Assembly (NCBI GenBank): GCA_016699615.1
Contig: CP064984.1
Span: 2,576,001 to 2,640,000, forward strand
Reading direction: 5' to 3'
Source of the DNA: Sphingobacteriales bacterium
GTDB taxonomy: Bacteria > Bacteroidota > Bacteroidia > Chitinophagales > JADIYW01
DNA length: 64,000 bases
The notes under the pieces were generated by a model, which worked only from the letters and a program-made list of their open reading frames with translations, made no database searches and had not been told where the DNA came from. The stretch's first letter is position 1; every line of letters begins with the position of its first letter. Shown here in pieces: positions 18,059 through 28,078 of this stretch. Made by a program: the position numbers and the translations under genes.

Positions 18059-19261
18059 TTACGCATCTAATTCTCCTGCAATTACATTCATACTACTCAT
18101 GGTAAGTATGGCATCACTTAGCATACCACCTTTTATCATTTCTGTATATGCTTGGTAGTATATAAAGCATGGCCTCCTGATGTGAAAACGATAAGGTGTT
18201 CTTCCACCATCAGAAATAATATAGTAACCAAGTTCTCCGTTTCCACCTTCTACGCTATGGTAAACTTCGCCTTTAGGTATATTCATTTCGCCCATTACAA
18301 TTTTGAAATGATAGATTAAAGCTTCCATTTTACTATATACATCAGTTTTTGGTGGTAAGAAAAACTCTGGTAAATCTGCATGCACAGCACCATCTGGTAG
18401 GTTTTTTATGGCTTGTTCTATGATAGAATAGCTTTGCCACATTTCTTCCATACGCACCATGTATCTGTCATATGTATCGCCTGATGTGCCTACTGGAATA
18501 TCAAATTTAAAATCTTCATATGAAGAATATGGATTGGCTACACGTACATCATAATCAACACCAGCTGCTCTTAGATTTGGTCCTGTAAAGCCATAATCTA
18601 AAGCCATTTCTGCTGAAATTGAACCTACACCAATTGTTCTATCCATGAAAATTCTATTTCTATCTACTAGTTTTTGAAATTCTTTTAGATGTTTTGGAAA
18701 TTCTTTAATAAAAGTGTGAATTCGATTCCAAGTTTCATCAGAAAAGTCTTGTGCTAATCCACCAATTCTTCCAAGATTTGTTGTAAGTCTTGCACCACAG
18801 ATTGATTCAAAAATTTCGTATATTTTTTCTCTTGATTGAAATAAATGTAAAAAGCCAGTCATGGCACCAGTATCTACAGCAATTACAGTGTCACACACAA
18901 TATGGTCTGCAATACGTGATAGCTCCATAATAATTACACGTAAGTATTGTGCTTTTTTTGGTATTTCTGCTTTGATTAATTTTTCTACAGTCATAAACCA
19001 GCCTAAATTATTGATAGGTGATGAGCAATAGTTTAGTCTGTCTGTTATTGTATTGATTTGATTGTATGGTCTACGTTCTCCAAGTTTTTCGAAAGCTCTG
19101 TGTATGTATCCTATTGTTGGTACAGCATCAATGATTCTTTCGCCATCTAGTGTAAGAATATTTTGAAAAATTCCGTGTGTTGCTGGATGTGTTGGTCCTA
19201 AATTTAATTTAGTATAATTGTGTTTTTCTTCTTTTATGGTATTGTCGATATCGTAATTCAT
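18059..19261 (-). CDS. nuoD: NADH-quinone oxidoreductase subunit D
   Basis: 400 residues; the 49-kDa subunit of complex I that lines the quinone site. Typical segments are NLGPTHPATHG near the N-terminus, TVGYIHRAFEK-like 'PTIGYIHRAFEKLGE', TGFLHLFQSREKI, and the C-terminal DAILTMSSMNVIAGELD ending. It is the last gene of the nuoABCD cluster. No nuoE or later subunit follows in this window. Confidence 0.96.
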   Translation of the reverse strand: MNYDIDNTIKEEKHNYTKLNLGPTHPATHGIFQNILTLDGERIIDAVPTIGYIHRAFEKLGERRPYNQINTITDRLNYCSSPINNLGWFMTVEKLIKAEIPKKAQYLRVIIMELSRIADHIVCDTVIAVDTGAMTGFLHLFQSREKIYEIFESICGARLTTNLGRIGGLAQDFSDETWNRIHTFIKEFPKHLKEFQKLVDRNRIFMDRTIGVGSISAEMALDYGFTGPNLRAAGVDYDVRVANPYSSYEDFKFDIPVGTSGDTYDRYMVRMEEMWQSYSIIEQAIKNLPDGAVHADLPEFFLPPKTDVYSKMEALIYHFKIVMGEMNIPKGEVYHSVEGGNGELGYYIISDGGRTPYRFHIRRPCFIYYQAYTEMIKGGMLSDAILTMSSMNVIAGELDA

Positions 19262-19278
19262 ATTCTTAAATAATTATT

Positions 19279-19776
19279 TTATCTTCCAAACATTTTATCA
19301 TCCTTGTCATCGCGTTGTAAGTCTTCGAGTGGATATTCTTTACGCAAAGGAAAATAGTTCATTTCGTCCATATTTAATATTCTACATAAATTTGGATGTC
19401 CAACAAAATTAAATCCAAAGAAATCGTATTCTTGTCTTTCCATCCAATTTGCAGTTTTCCATAAGTCCGTAACTGTTTGTATGTTTAAATCAGATTTTGG
19501 CATAAATGCTTTAATTCTAATTCTCCAATTTTTAGGCATATTATGTAATTGGTACATAATGCCAAATTCTTGCTCGTAAGAATTGTCTGGAAAATGTGTA
19601 CCACACATGGTAGTTAAAAAATGAAAGTTTAATTCCGTATCTGTTCTTAATAATTGTAATACGTTTTTTAGATATTCTTTTTTTATTATAATATTAGAAA
19701 AGTCGTATGCTTGCTCAGTAGCAATAATGGCATCAGGAAGTGAGTTGTTTATTTTTTGTTGTATTAGTTCTATCAT
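19279..19776 (-). CDS. nuoC: NADH-quinone oxidoreductase subunit C
   Basis: 165 residues; the 30-kDa subunit of the complex I connecting module. The family signature is seen at WKTANWMERQEYDFFGFNFVGHPNLCRIL followed by FPLRKEYPLE. It lies 17 bp upstream of nuoD and 9 bp downstream of nuoB, consistent with one operon. Confidence 0.95.
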   Translation of the reverse strand: MIELIQQKINNSLPDAIIATEQAYDFSNIIIKKEYLKNVLQLLRTDTELNFHFLTTMCGTHFPDNSYEQEFGIMYQLHNMPKNWRIRIKAFMPKSDLNIQTVTDLWKTANWMERQEYDFFGFNFVGHPNLCRILNMDEMNYFPLRKEYPLEDLQRDDKDDKMFGR

Positions 19777-19785
19777 AATCGAATA

Positions 19786-20338
19786 TTATTCTATTCCATA
19801 TTTTGCTAACATGTCTTTGTATTCTTGTGTATCTCTTCTTCTTATAGATTCAGATTCTGCAATTTTTTGTATTTGTAAGATGCCATCTAGTACTTGTTCT
19901 GGACGTGGTGGGCAACCTGAAATGTACACATCGACTGGAATAATTCTATCAATGCCTTGTAATACACTGTATGTATCGAAAATGCCTCCACTGCTTGCAC
20001 ACGCCCATGCATAATACCCATTTTGGTTCTGCCATCTGCTCATATACTTGTCTAAGTACTGGTGCTAATTTCTTAGAAATTGTTCCCATTACCATCAATA
20101 AATCTGCTTGACGTGGTGAGAAAGAAAGTCTTTCTGAACCAAATCTTGATAAATCGTAGGTTGAAGCCATTGTTGCCATAAATTCTATACCACAACAAGA
20201 AGTTGCAAATGGTAATGGCCAAAGTGAATTTTTTCTTGCCATACCTACAACTTTATCTAATTGTGTGGCAAAGAAACCTTCACCTTCTAACCCAACTGGT
20301 TTGTGTGTGATGTCTATGTCTACTGAAGTTGAACTCAT
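19786..20338 (-). CDS. nuoB: NADH-quinone oxidoreductase subunit B, with a frameshift
   Basis: The subunit that carries cluster N2. The N-terminal frame (20338 down to about 20001) includes FATSCCGIEFMA with two cluster ligands. The C-terminal frame includes CASSGGIFDTYSVLQGID and DVYISGCPPRPEQ with the remaining Cys ligands. The frames join at about 20001 (plus-strand context ACGCCC), where two bases seem to be missing from what should encode MGACASSGG; loss of one GC unit would explain it. All ligands are otherwise present, so I read this as a sequence error in a functional gene. Confidence 0.9.
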
Positions 20339-20380
20339 TTTAAATTGTTTAATTTATTCTATATGATGAAGAAATTAAAT

Positions 20381-20734
20381 TTATTCCCATTTTAAAGCAC
20401 CTTTTTTGTAAATGTATAAGAAGCCAACTAGGAAAAAACCAATAAATATAAACATCTCAATCAAGCCATATAAGCCTAATTTTTTGAAATTTACTGCCCA
20501 TGGGTACATAAAGATAACCTCAACATCAAATAATACAAATAAAATAGCAACTAAGAAATATTTAATAGAAAATGGTAGCCTTGCATTCCCTTGAACTTCA
20601 ATTCCACATTCAAAAGTATCTAATTTTATTTTTGATTTCTTTTTAGGACCAAGTAGGTGCGTTGCAATCATTGTGGTTGCAATAAACCCTAAAGCTACGA
20701 TAAGCATAAATATTATTGGCAAATATTCTTGCAT
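20381..20734 (-). CDS. nuoA: NADH-quinone oxidoreductase subunit A
   Basis: 117 residues with three membrane helices. It carries the family motif KLDTFECGIEVQGNARLPFSIKYFLVAILFVLFDVEVIFMYPWA. It starts the nuoABCD cluster, with a perfect -7 element 12 bases upstream of the ATG, so the leader is very short. Confidence 0.95.
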   Translation of the reverse strand: MQEYLPIIFMLIVALGFIATTMIATHLLGPKKKSKIKLDTFECGIEVQGNARLPFSIKYFLVAILFVLFDVEVIFMYPWAVNFKKLGLYGLIEMFIFIGFFLVGFLYIYKKGALKWE

Positions 20735-20745
20735 ACTTTTTTGTA

Positions 20746-20753
20746 CAAATATA
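20746..20753 (-). promoter_or_regulatory. -7 promoter element (TATATTTG) of nuoABCD
   Basis: An exact TAnnTTTG match just upstream of the nuoA ATG at 20734. No clear -33 TTTG was found at the usual spacing. Confidence 0.5.
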
Positions 20754-20808
20754 GCAATTTCTATAAGAAATTGAGTTATATTCTTGTTATATTATTTCTG
20801 ATTTTTAA

Positions 20809-21453
20809 TTATGGAGCAAGTCGTTGCTTAGTCCATAAATTTTCTTCATAGATATATTCAATTCTATCATGTAGTCTGTTTTCTCTACCTTGCCAAAATT
20901 CAAAAAGATATGGTATGAGTATATAGCCACCCCAATTTGTAGGAAATGGAAATTTTATTTGACTATATTTTGCTTGGTATTGTTCATACAAATCATCTAA
21001 ATATTTCCGATTTGGTATCTTTTTACTTTGTGGTGATACAGATGCTGCTAGTTGGCTACCTTGAGGTCTGGAATAAAAATATTTTTTACTTTTTTCTACA
21101 TCATACTTTTCTATCACACCTTCAATACGCACTTGTCTTTCATGCTCTCGCCACCAAAATACAACAGCAGCATGGTTGTTCTCAGAAAGTTGTATGCCCT
21201 TTTTGCTTTCATAATTTGTATAAAATACAAAACCTTTATCTGTGATTTCTTTTAAAAGTACTGTTCTTACTGATGGCATGCCATTTTTTCCTACAGTAGC
21301 TATTTGCATTCCATTTGGTTCAAAAAGTTTATCAGTTAATGCTTGATTGAGCCAAGTTTGAAATTGATTGAATGGATTGCTATCACAATCATTTATGTCT
21401 AGTGTTCCAAGTTTATAGTTTTCCCTTAAATTACTAAGATTTCTGTTTGGCAT
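20809..21453 (-). CDS. pdxH: Pyridoxamine 5'-phosphate oxidase
   Basis: 214 residues. It oxidises PNP/PMP to pyridoxal 5'-phosphate with FMN. Signatures are NGMPSVRTVLLKEITDKGFVFYTNY, FWWREHERQVRIEG, FYSRPQGSQLAASVSPQS, and the C-terminal FWQGRENRLHDRIEY with WTKQRLAP. PdxJ, the enzyme before it in the deoxyxylulose-dependent pathway, is at 61.8 kb, and PLP-dependent GlyA is at 28 kb. Confidence 0.96.
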   Translation of the reverse strand: MPNRNLSNLRENYKLGTLDINDCDSNPFNQFQTWLNQALTDKLFEPNGMQIATVGKNGMPSVRTVLLKEITDKGFVFYTNYESKKGIQLSENNHAAVVFWWREHERQVRIEGVIEKYDVEKSKKYFYSRPQGSQLAASVSPQSKKIPNRKYLDDLYEQYQAKYSQIKFPFPTNWGGYILIPYLFEFWQGRENRLHDRIEYIYEENLWTKQRLAP

Positions 21454-21472
21454 GGTGTTTTATTTTTTGTAA

Positions 21473-21505
21473 TCTAATTAATCATTGTTACAATGATTAA
21501 TTAGA
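21473..21505. terminator. Hairpin after the ferredoxin gene
   Basis: A 16-bp perfect inverted repeat (TCTAATTAATCATTGT / ACAATGATTAATTAGA) with a one-base centre, three bases beyond the ferredoxin stop. It could end that transcript or act as a processing hairpin. There is no clear T tract on the minus-strand side. Confidence 0.45.
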
Positions 21506-21508
21506 ATG

Positions 21509-21790
21509 TTATCCTTCGTCATAATTTATTACAACATCATCTGATGTTGGATGTGATTGGCATGTAAGTACAAATCCTTCATCTATTTCTTCTTGTGTTA
21601 GTGGTTCATCATCATCCATAATGACTGTGCCTTGTACTAATAGTGCTTTGCAGCTGCAACATGCTGCTACTCTACATGCATGTGGTGGATCTAGATTTGC
21701 ATCTATTGCAGCATCTAGTATTGTTTGGTCGTCATGTACTGTGATGGTGTGATTCTTTCCGTCTAAGATAATTTTTACATTTTTTGCCAT
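21509..21790 (-). CDS. [2Fe-2S] ferredoxin, plant type
   Basis: 93 residues. Cluster ligands appear as HACRVAACCSC (C-x4-C-x2-C) with the last Cys in VLTCQSH, the spacing of plant/PaaE-type ferredoxin domains. The N-terminal strand pair (VKIILDGKNHTITVHDDQTILDAA) fits the beta-grasp fold. It is free-standing, so its reductase partner is elsewhere. Confidence 0.92.
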   Translation of the reverse strand: MAKNVKIILDGKNHTITVHDDQTILDAAIDANLDPPHACRVAACCSCKALLVQGTVIMDDDEPLTQEEIDEGFVLTCQSHPTSDDVVINYDEG

Positions 21791-21864
21791 GTGCTATAAA
21801 TTACTACTGCAATATACTATTTGTTTGTTATTTGAAGAAAATTTGCAGTATTATTTATCTGATG

Positions 21865-22827
21865 TTAAAATCTTTGATAGGATATTGTTTTGCTGGCATA
21901 TCCGCCCCAAATTCCCATTCCACCTACAATATTGCTCTTGATTACCACAAAAGAGCCAAATGGATTCCCTTGGCTATTTCTATTGCTTTCCAATGTACGC
22001 CAAAAATCATAATGAGCTTTGTCAATAATAGATAGTTTTATAAATAAAGTAGAATCATTTTGATTCCAATAGCCATCTGTTTCATCGAAATTTTGTCCAT
22101 TTTGAAATCCAAAATTATACCCTTTTGGAATAAATATTTTAAATTGTTTGCCATTGAAGAAAGCATCATCAAATACTGAACTTTGTGCTACTAACCATGG
22201 TTCATTATCAACTTTTGTAAAATATCTATAATAATCTGTAGTGCTACTGTCATACAAAATGCCAGTTACTTGAAATAGATCAGGAAATTTAGATGGGTTT
22301 GGATGAGTTTCTAACCAAAGTGTATCAAAATTTTTGGTATAATTTGGAATAGTTGTAACACTTGTTAATGTTTTGTCTTCAACTTTTATATTTAAATTAT
22401 ATTTTTTCCCTAATTCTCCAATAAATATGTTTTCTTCATCGAATGGAACTGTGTAAATGCTAATATTTTGTGGTAGATTTCCTTCAAATTTACTTATATC
22501 GATACCGAATCTGTGTGCTAGCTGTGTTTGGAAAGTATCTGGAATTTCATCGAAATTTGTACTGTTGTATTCTTTTAGCTTTACAGAATCTGTTCCTGTA
22601 CTTACCCAAATTTCGGCACCACTAATTATAAAGTTTGATAAGTCGCCAACATTTAAATCTTTGTAAATAGAAAAAGTTCTTGTAAGTAATAAGTATGGTG
22701 GGAAATCATTTTCAATTTTACCATCTACAACAATGTCTTCTTTATCTACATCAATATTTAAGTCTATTTCTTTTTCGCAAGATAAAGAGATAATAAAAAT
22801 AACTAATAAATATATTATTTTTCTCAT
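21865..22827 (-). CDS. DUF4249 family outer-membrane lipoprotein
   Basis: 320 residues. The signal sequence ends in a lipobox (ISLSC), followed by the DUF4249 start EKEIDLNID-x-DKEDIVVDGKIEND. The mature part is beta-rich. DUF4249 lipoproteins are usually encoded beside a TonB-dependent receptor, as here (3 bp from the receptor gene), and probably form a surface-exposed lid or substrate-binding partner of it. The substrate is unknown. Confidence 0.9.
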   Translation of the reverse strand: MRKIIYLLVIFIISLSCEKEIDLNIDVDKEDIVVDGKIENDFPPYLLLTRTFSIYKDLNVGDLSNFIISGAEIWVSTGTDSVKLKEYNSTNFDEIPDTFQTQLAHRFGIDISKFEGNLPQNISIYTVPFDEENIFIGELGKKYNLNIKVEDKTLTSVTTIPNYTKNFDTLWLETHPNPSKFPDLFQVTGILYDSSTTDYYRYFTKVDNEPWLVAQSSVFDDAFFNGKQFKIFIPKGYNFGFQNGQNFDETDGYWNQNDSTLFIKLSIIDKAHYDFWRTLESNRNSQGNPFGSFVVIKSNIVGGMGIWGGYASKTISYQRF

Positions 22828-22830
22828 ATT

Positions 22831-25163
22831 TTAAAATTTAAAATTCCAAGTGAATGATGGTATAATTGGGAATAATGATACACTAACTGTTTTTGCACTT
22901 GTACTTGCATTTTCAAGTTTATAATATATAAAGTATGTGTTTTTTCTACTATATACGTTGTAAATTGAGAAGTTGTAACTAGATTGCCATCTTCTGTTTG
23001 GTTTTCTTTTTTTAATAGGTGTGTAGTTTAATGATAAATCTAATCTGTGATATGCTGGAATTCTATAAGAATTTCTCTTACCATAAATAAAAGCAAACGC
23101 ACCTTCTATATTCATCATTCTCTCAATTGGCGTAAATGCATTGCCTGTTGCGTATACAAATGTTGTGCCTAGTTGCCATTCTTTATTTAGGTTGTAGGCA
23201 AGATTGATTGATAAATCATGTGGTCTATCAAATTTTGCAACAAATACTTTTCCATCATTAAGTTCGCTAAATTTTCTATCACTTCTTGAAATTGTATAAC
23301 CTATCCAACCATTTAGCTTGCCTTTGTTTTTTCTGATAAAAAATTCTGCACCGTATGCTTTTCCTGTTCCAAATACATAGCTTTTTTCAGGATCTTGATT
23401 TAATTCATTTACATAATATTCAGAATATTCTATTTGGTTGAATAGATGTTTGTAATATACTTCTACAGATGTTTCAAACATATTGTCTTTAAAATTTCTA
23501 AAATATCCAACACTTAGTTGCAATGCTTGTTGTGGTTTTACATTTGCAGAACTTTGTACCCAAACATCTGTTGGTAGTGTGCTATTGGAATTGGAAACTA
23601 AATGTATGTATTGATAGTTAAAACTTAGTCCAGCTTTGAGTGAGCTAAATTTATCTAGATTGTAACGCATGGCTATTCTTGGCTCTGCACCAACATATGG
23701 TTTTATTCCTTTTCCTTTTGCATACTTAATGGTGTCTGTTCCATAGTTTTCTTGATATGGTCCAGTGTGATGGAAATAACTTAATCTAAAGCCAATATCT
23801 AATTTTACTTTTTCAGTGATATTCCATTCATGTTGTACATACCAAGCCATTTCATGGCTGTATTTTTTAAATACATTGTTTGTTTCAAAAGTAGTTGTGT
23901 CAGATTGTGCGGATGCAATGGTTGGTGTCATTTTGTGATGAGTGTATATGTACCCAAATTTTAGTAGATGTTTATTATTGATGAAGTAATCAAAGTCTAC
24001 TTTTGCGTTAAAATCTCTAACGCCAGAATTTACATCAAACCCAAAGTCTAGTTGTTTTCCTGTGAATTGAAATTTATAATCATTAAAAATGAAAGATGCA
24101 TTCATGAATAATTTTGAGTTAATAACATGATTGTATCTTGCTGTTGCTGTAATATTACCCCATGGAATTTTTACATAAGTTTGATTTGCAGATGAATTAT
24201 ATACAAAAACATCTCTACCAAAATATCCACTGATGTATAATTTGCTTTTGTCTGAGAAAATATAATTTGCTTTTACATTAAGGTCATAAAAGAAATAATT
24301 TGTTCCAGCAAAATCTGTTTTTTAAGTGCTGGCTGTGCAATATCAAATGCATATGTTCTTCTTCCTGAAATTAGAAATGAACTTTTGTTTTTTTGAATAG
24401 GTGCTTGTAATGTAAGTCTTGAACTTATGATGCCTATTCCACCTTCCATTTGGAATTTTTTATTGTTTCCTTCTTTCATTTGCACATCAATTACAGAAGA
24501 TAAACGACCACCATAATTTGCTGGCATAGTACCTTTTACTAAAGTTACATTTTTAATTGCATCAGTATTGAAGACAGAAAAGAAACCAAATAGATGTCCT
24601 GGGTTGTAGACAATTGCATCATCTAGTAATACTAAATTTTGGTCTGGACCACCACCGCGCACATAAATTCCAGAATTTCCTTCTCCTGCTGCTTGTACAC
24701 CTGGCATCAGCTGTAATGCTTTGATTACATCTACTTCGCCCATAAATGCTGGAATAGATTTTATTCTCTCTGCGGATAATTCTACAGTTCCCAATTTGGT
24801 ACTTTTTACATTTTCATCTTTTCTTTCAGATGTAATGATGACTTCTTGTAGAATATTAGATTCTTCTGCAACCTCAAAATTAAGCACTGTGTTTTTTGTT
24901 AGATTTATCTTTTTGATTTGTGTATTATAACCTATGTATGATGTAGCAATTTCAATATCACCACTGTCTACTTCTAATGAATAATAGCCATATAAATTTG
25001 TAACTGTACTTTCGGTAACATTATTTGCTAAGTATACTGTAGCACCAATAAGTGCTTCGCCGTTTTTTGCATCTTTAATATATCCACTAATTGTAAATTT
25101 CTGTTGTGCAGATATATTGGAAATGCATAAAGTTAATAGTAAAATAGAAAAAATATTTTTCAT
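22831..25163 (-). CDS. TonB-dependent receptor with carboxypeptidase-regulatory-like domain, frameshifted
   Basis: A SusC-like import channel, about 777 residues once joined. From ATG 25163: signal peptide, a carboxypeptidase-like beta-domain (FTISGYIKDAKNGEALIGATVYL ... TSYIGYNTQ), plug with MPGVQAAGEGNSGIYVRGGGPDQNLVLLDDAIVYNP, then a 22-strand barrel ending in aromatic WNFKF. The frame breaks at a six-base T run (24318-24323, six A on the coding strand) where seven would keep ...KTDFAGTNYFFYDLNVK... in frame. It is paired with a DUF4249 lipoprotein. A longer start at 25184 is unlikely because it would contain the -7 promoter. Confidence 0.9.
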
Positions 25164-25173
25164 ACGTAATTGA

Positions 25174-25181
25174 CAAAAATA
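25174..25181 (-). promoter_or_regulatory. -7 promoter element (TATTTTTG) of the TonB receptor/DUF4249 operon
   Basis: An exact TAnnTTTG match on the minus strand, 10 bases upstream of the ATG at 25163. It supports that start. Confidence 0.5.
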
Positions 25182-25215
25182 CAATATTGAATGATAATAG
25201 ATAAGTTTTTGTGTA

Positions 25216-26784
25216 TTACTGCTTTATTACTTTTTTTGTTATAGTATTTTGCTCTGTAATTATTTGCAATAAATAGACATTGCTTTCTAAGTTATCTAAA
25301 ACAATTGTTTTGAATTTTTGTTCATCTACAGCTAACCTATCTATAAGTCTTCCAGTTGTTGTATATATGTTTATTTCCTTAATATTATTGTTAGATGATA
25401 TGTTTATTTTATCAGAAAATATAGTAGGGAAGACTTTTATTTCATTATCTATATTATAATCTATTTTAGTCATTTCTGCTAATGATTTATATGCTTTTTC
25501 AAAATCTGGAATACCATAACCTAGTCTTTTGTTATCTGTATTTGGATAAAGATGTGCACTTTGTTCAATTGCTGTTTTTATTTCCCAATTTGTTTTTTCT
25601 GGAAACGCTTGCCACAAGCATGCTGTAAGTCCTGCAATAACTGGTGTTGAGTAAGATGTTCCATTGCCAGAACTTATAGTATTTGCACTATTCAAATATT
25701 GAGTTGCAGTGCCCATTGCAACCACATTTGGTTTTACTTTTGTAGTATTTTCAAATTGGTAGCTAGTGAAGCTAGATGTATCACCGTTTGCATCTACTGC
25801 ACCAATTGTAAATGCACTGTCTGCATCAGCTGGTGTGCCTAAATATTTCCATGTTTTATTTCCTTCGTTTCCAGCTGATACACAAACTATCATTCCTTTT
25901 GATGCTGCAATGTTCACCGCTTTAGCCGCAATTGTTGTTTTACCATCAAGTTCAGCATAGGTGTGATTGTTTGTACCATCATCAAAACCTTCTGTATAAC
26001 CTAATGAAATACTTGCAACATGTACACCACTATCATATGCTGCTTCTAGTGCCTGACTAAGTAATATTTCTTCTGTTTGTCCTTCTATTGCATCAACTTC
26101 TGTTCTGAAAAGATAGAACGATGCTTTTGGAGCAGAACCTGAAAAATTAGACAACAAACCACCAATAATACTAAAGCAATTGCTACCATGATTTGAACCA
26201 GAACTGTGATAGACATTGTCACTGTTTGTGTAAAAATTATATGTACCCAATAGTCTATTTTCGTTGTATATGTGTTGTAAACCTTCAATGATATTTGTAT
26301 TTGGGAATCCATTGTCAATGACTGCAATTTTCATTCCTTGAGCTTTGTAATTTAGATTCTGAATATAGTTACCTTTTACTTGTAATATTTGTTGATTATA
26401 AATTGTATCAATATTAGTTTCTTGGTTTTCTTCTGTTTTGCTTAATTCTTCTGTCTCAAATTTTGAATAGTTTGTATTTGTTCTTTGCGGATTATTAATA
26501 CATCCAAAATCTACTTTTTCAACAAAATCTAATTGTTTGATGCTATTTATTTTTTCTACATCATTGTAAATAAAAATTGCAGCATTTAACCATCTTGATG
26601 AATTTTTATATTCTAATCCAATAGATTCAATTTTTTGAATGTTGTTTTTATTGACTGGCGCATCTAAACTTATATTTTTATTTTCTTTATCTTTAAAAAA
26701 GACTAATGCTAAGTTTGAGCATTCTGAAAAAGTATGAAAGTAACAAAAAATAGTACAAATGATAAATAGACTATTCTTTACCAT
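25216..26784 (-). CDS. Subtilisin-like (S8) secreted protease with T9SS sorting domain
   Basis: 522 residues with a signal peptide and a long pro-region. The catalytic triad is D157 (KIAVIDNGF), H199 (SNHGSN) and S377 (GNGTSYSTPV), with the oxyanion Asn in SAGNEGN. The last about 75 residues (IKVFPTIFSDKINISSN ... GRLIDRL ... NVYLLQIITEQ..KKVIKQ) form a type A T9SS sorting domain, so the enzyme is exported across the outer membrane and anchored or released. It overlaps the upstream lipoprotein gene by 14 bp, which suggests co-expression. Confidence 0.92.
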   Translation of the reverse strand: MVKNSLFIICTIFCYFHTFSECSNLALVFFKDKENKNISLDAPVNKNNIQKIESIGLEYKNSSRWLNAAIFIYNDVEKINSIKQLDFVEKVDFGCINNPQRTNTNYSKFETEELSKTEENQETNIDTIYNQQILQVKGNYIQNLNYKAQGMKIAVIDNGFPNTNIIEGLQHIYNENRLLGTYNFYTNSDNVYHSSGSNHGSNCFSIIGGLLSNFSGSAPKASFYLFRTEVDAIEGQTEEILLSQALEAAYDSGVHVASISLGYTEGFDDGTNNHTYAELDGKTTIAAKAVNIAASKGMIVCVSAGNEGNKTWKYLGTPADADSAFTIGAVDANGDTSSFTSYQFENTTKVKPNVVAMGTATQYLNSANTISSGNGTSYSTPVIAGLTACLWQAFPEKTNWEIKTAIEQSAHLYPNTDNKRLGYGIPDFEKAYKSLAEMTKIDYNIDNEIKVFPTIFSDKINISSNNNIKEINIYTTTGRLIDRLAVDEQKFKTIVLDNLESNVYLLQIITEQNTITKKVIKQ

Positions 26785-27517
26785 ATTGCATTGCTTCTAA
26801 TTTTAAGTAAAATCCTAATCTGCCTTTATCAATCCAAGGTAATGACTGGTCAGTATTTGGGTCTTTAGCAATTACATTCCATCTTTCTAAATATACTAAG
26901 CCAATATTTTTAGCATATCTTTCTGTAAGTTTATACAAATTTATAGCACTTGAGTCTATCAGATTTGTGGTGGTAAGTGTTGAATCAAAACTTTTAAAAC
27001 TATTACTGTAATTAACATCTTTTGATGTTACAATTGCTTTACTATTAATGATATTTAATGATGTATCTAAAGTAAAAATATAAGGTATTTTTTGTGTAAT
27101 ATATTTGTTTGGGTTCCATTGTGTACCTAATTGGTTTGGAAAGATAAGTTTGATATATCTCAGATTATCTTCAACTCTTTCAATTGTGGTTTTTGTTGGT
27201 ACGATGTAGTGAATTTTTTCAACGCCCCAATTTTGAGTTGTATCATATCGCATTTGAACACTTATTTCATATCTAAGTCTATTCAAATTATCTCTTGATG
27301 TGTCTTTGATTGTTTCTTTAAGATAGAATGAACTACTTCTTTTTACTTGAGCGAAAAAATAATTATAGATAATTGAATCACCTTTGTAAATGATATAATT
27401 GCCAATTTCTAATGGAAGTAAATTGTATTCATAATTAAATGTTACTGTTTCAGTTTCTTTTTTGCATGAGAATAATAATGCACAAAAAATAACTATAGTA
27501 CAAGAAAATAATTTCAT
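26771..27517 (-). CDS. Hypothetical lipoprotein
   Basis: 248 residues. The signal sequence has a lipobox (LFSC, then KKETETV). The mature protein is beta-rich with NLLPLEIGNYIIYKGDSIIYN near the start, a pattern common in uncharacterised Bacteroidota lipoproteins. Its gene overlaps the start of the T9SS protease, so the two may function together at the cell surface. Confidence 0.6.
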   Translation of the reverse strand: MKLFSCTIVIFCALLFSCKKETETVTFNYEYNLLPLEIGNYIIYKGDSIIYNYFFAQVKRSSSFYLKETIKDTSRDNLNRLRYEISVQMRYDTTQNWGVEKIHYIVPTKTTIERVEDNLRYIKLIFPNQLGTQWNPNKYITQKIPYIFTLDTSLNIINSKAIVTSKDVNYSNSFKSFDSTLTTTNLIDSSAINLYKLTERYAKNIGLVYLERWNVIAKDPNTDQSLPWIDKGRLGFYLKLEAMQYGKE

Positions 27518-27585
27518 ATCTAAATTTACAATAAAGATGTGAATTTTATTAATTTCGTTGTATTAAAATTTAATAATATTTCTAT

Positions 27586-28059
27586 ATGCCTACTTTAAAA
27601 GATGAATTTAAACCTATACAAATTGTACATATGGCACTTTGTGCAGGTTTGTTTTTTATTATAATTCTATTGAAATATATATCAGACAAACAAAAAATAA
27701 CATCTGATGATGATAGTTTTATACATTACATTGGCGTAGGTATTGGCGTAATTTCAATCGTAGGTTCAAGAATACTTTTTATGAACAGTATTCAACAAGC
27801 AAAAGTAACATCAGATTTTCGTTCTAAAATTAATTTTTATAGAACGGCAATAATCCAACAGTCTGCAATGTTGGAAGGTGCAGGAATGATAAATATTATA
27901 TTATATTTTATTTTTGGAAATGAGTTGAACTTTGCTTTCAGCTTAGCAATTTTATTCTTAATGATTTTTAGAAGACCAACCATAGAAAATATGATAAAAT
28001 TTACCGTTGATGAATATTCAAATCAACAAAAAATCAATGAAAATACTATTGTAGATTAA
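27586..28059 (+). CDS. Four-helix membrane protein, uncharacterised
   Basis: 157 residues. Four hydrophobic segments are seen (about 15-31, 47-67, 93-109 and 115-130), with both ends cytoplasmic by charge. The R-RPTIENM stretch near the C-terminus is a recurring feature of small Bacteroidota membrane proteins. No enzymatic motif is visible. Confidence 0.6.
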   Translation: MPTLKDEFKPIQIVHMALCAGLFFIIILLKYISDKQKITSDDDSFIHYIGVGIGVISIVGSRILFMNSIQQAKVTSDFRSKINFYRTAIIQQSAMLEGAGMINIILYFIFGNELNFAFSLAILFLMIFRRPTIENMIKFTVDEYSNQQKINENTIVD

Positions 28060-28078
28060 AAAAATATCTAATCATTTA

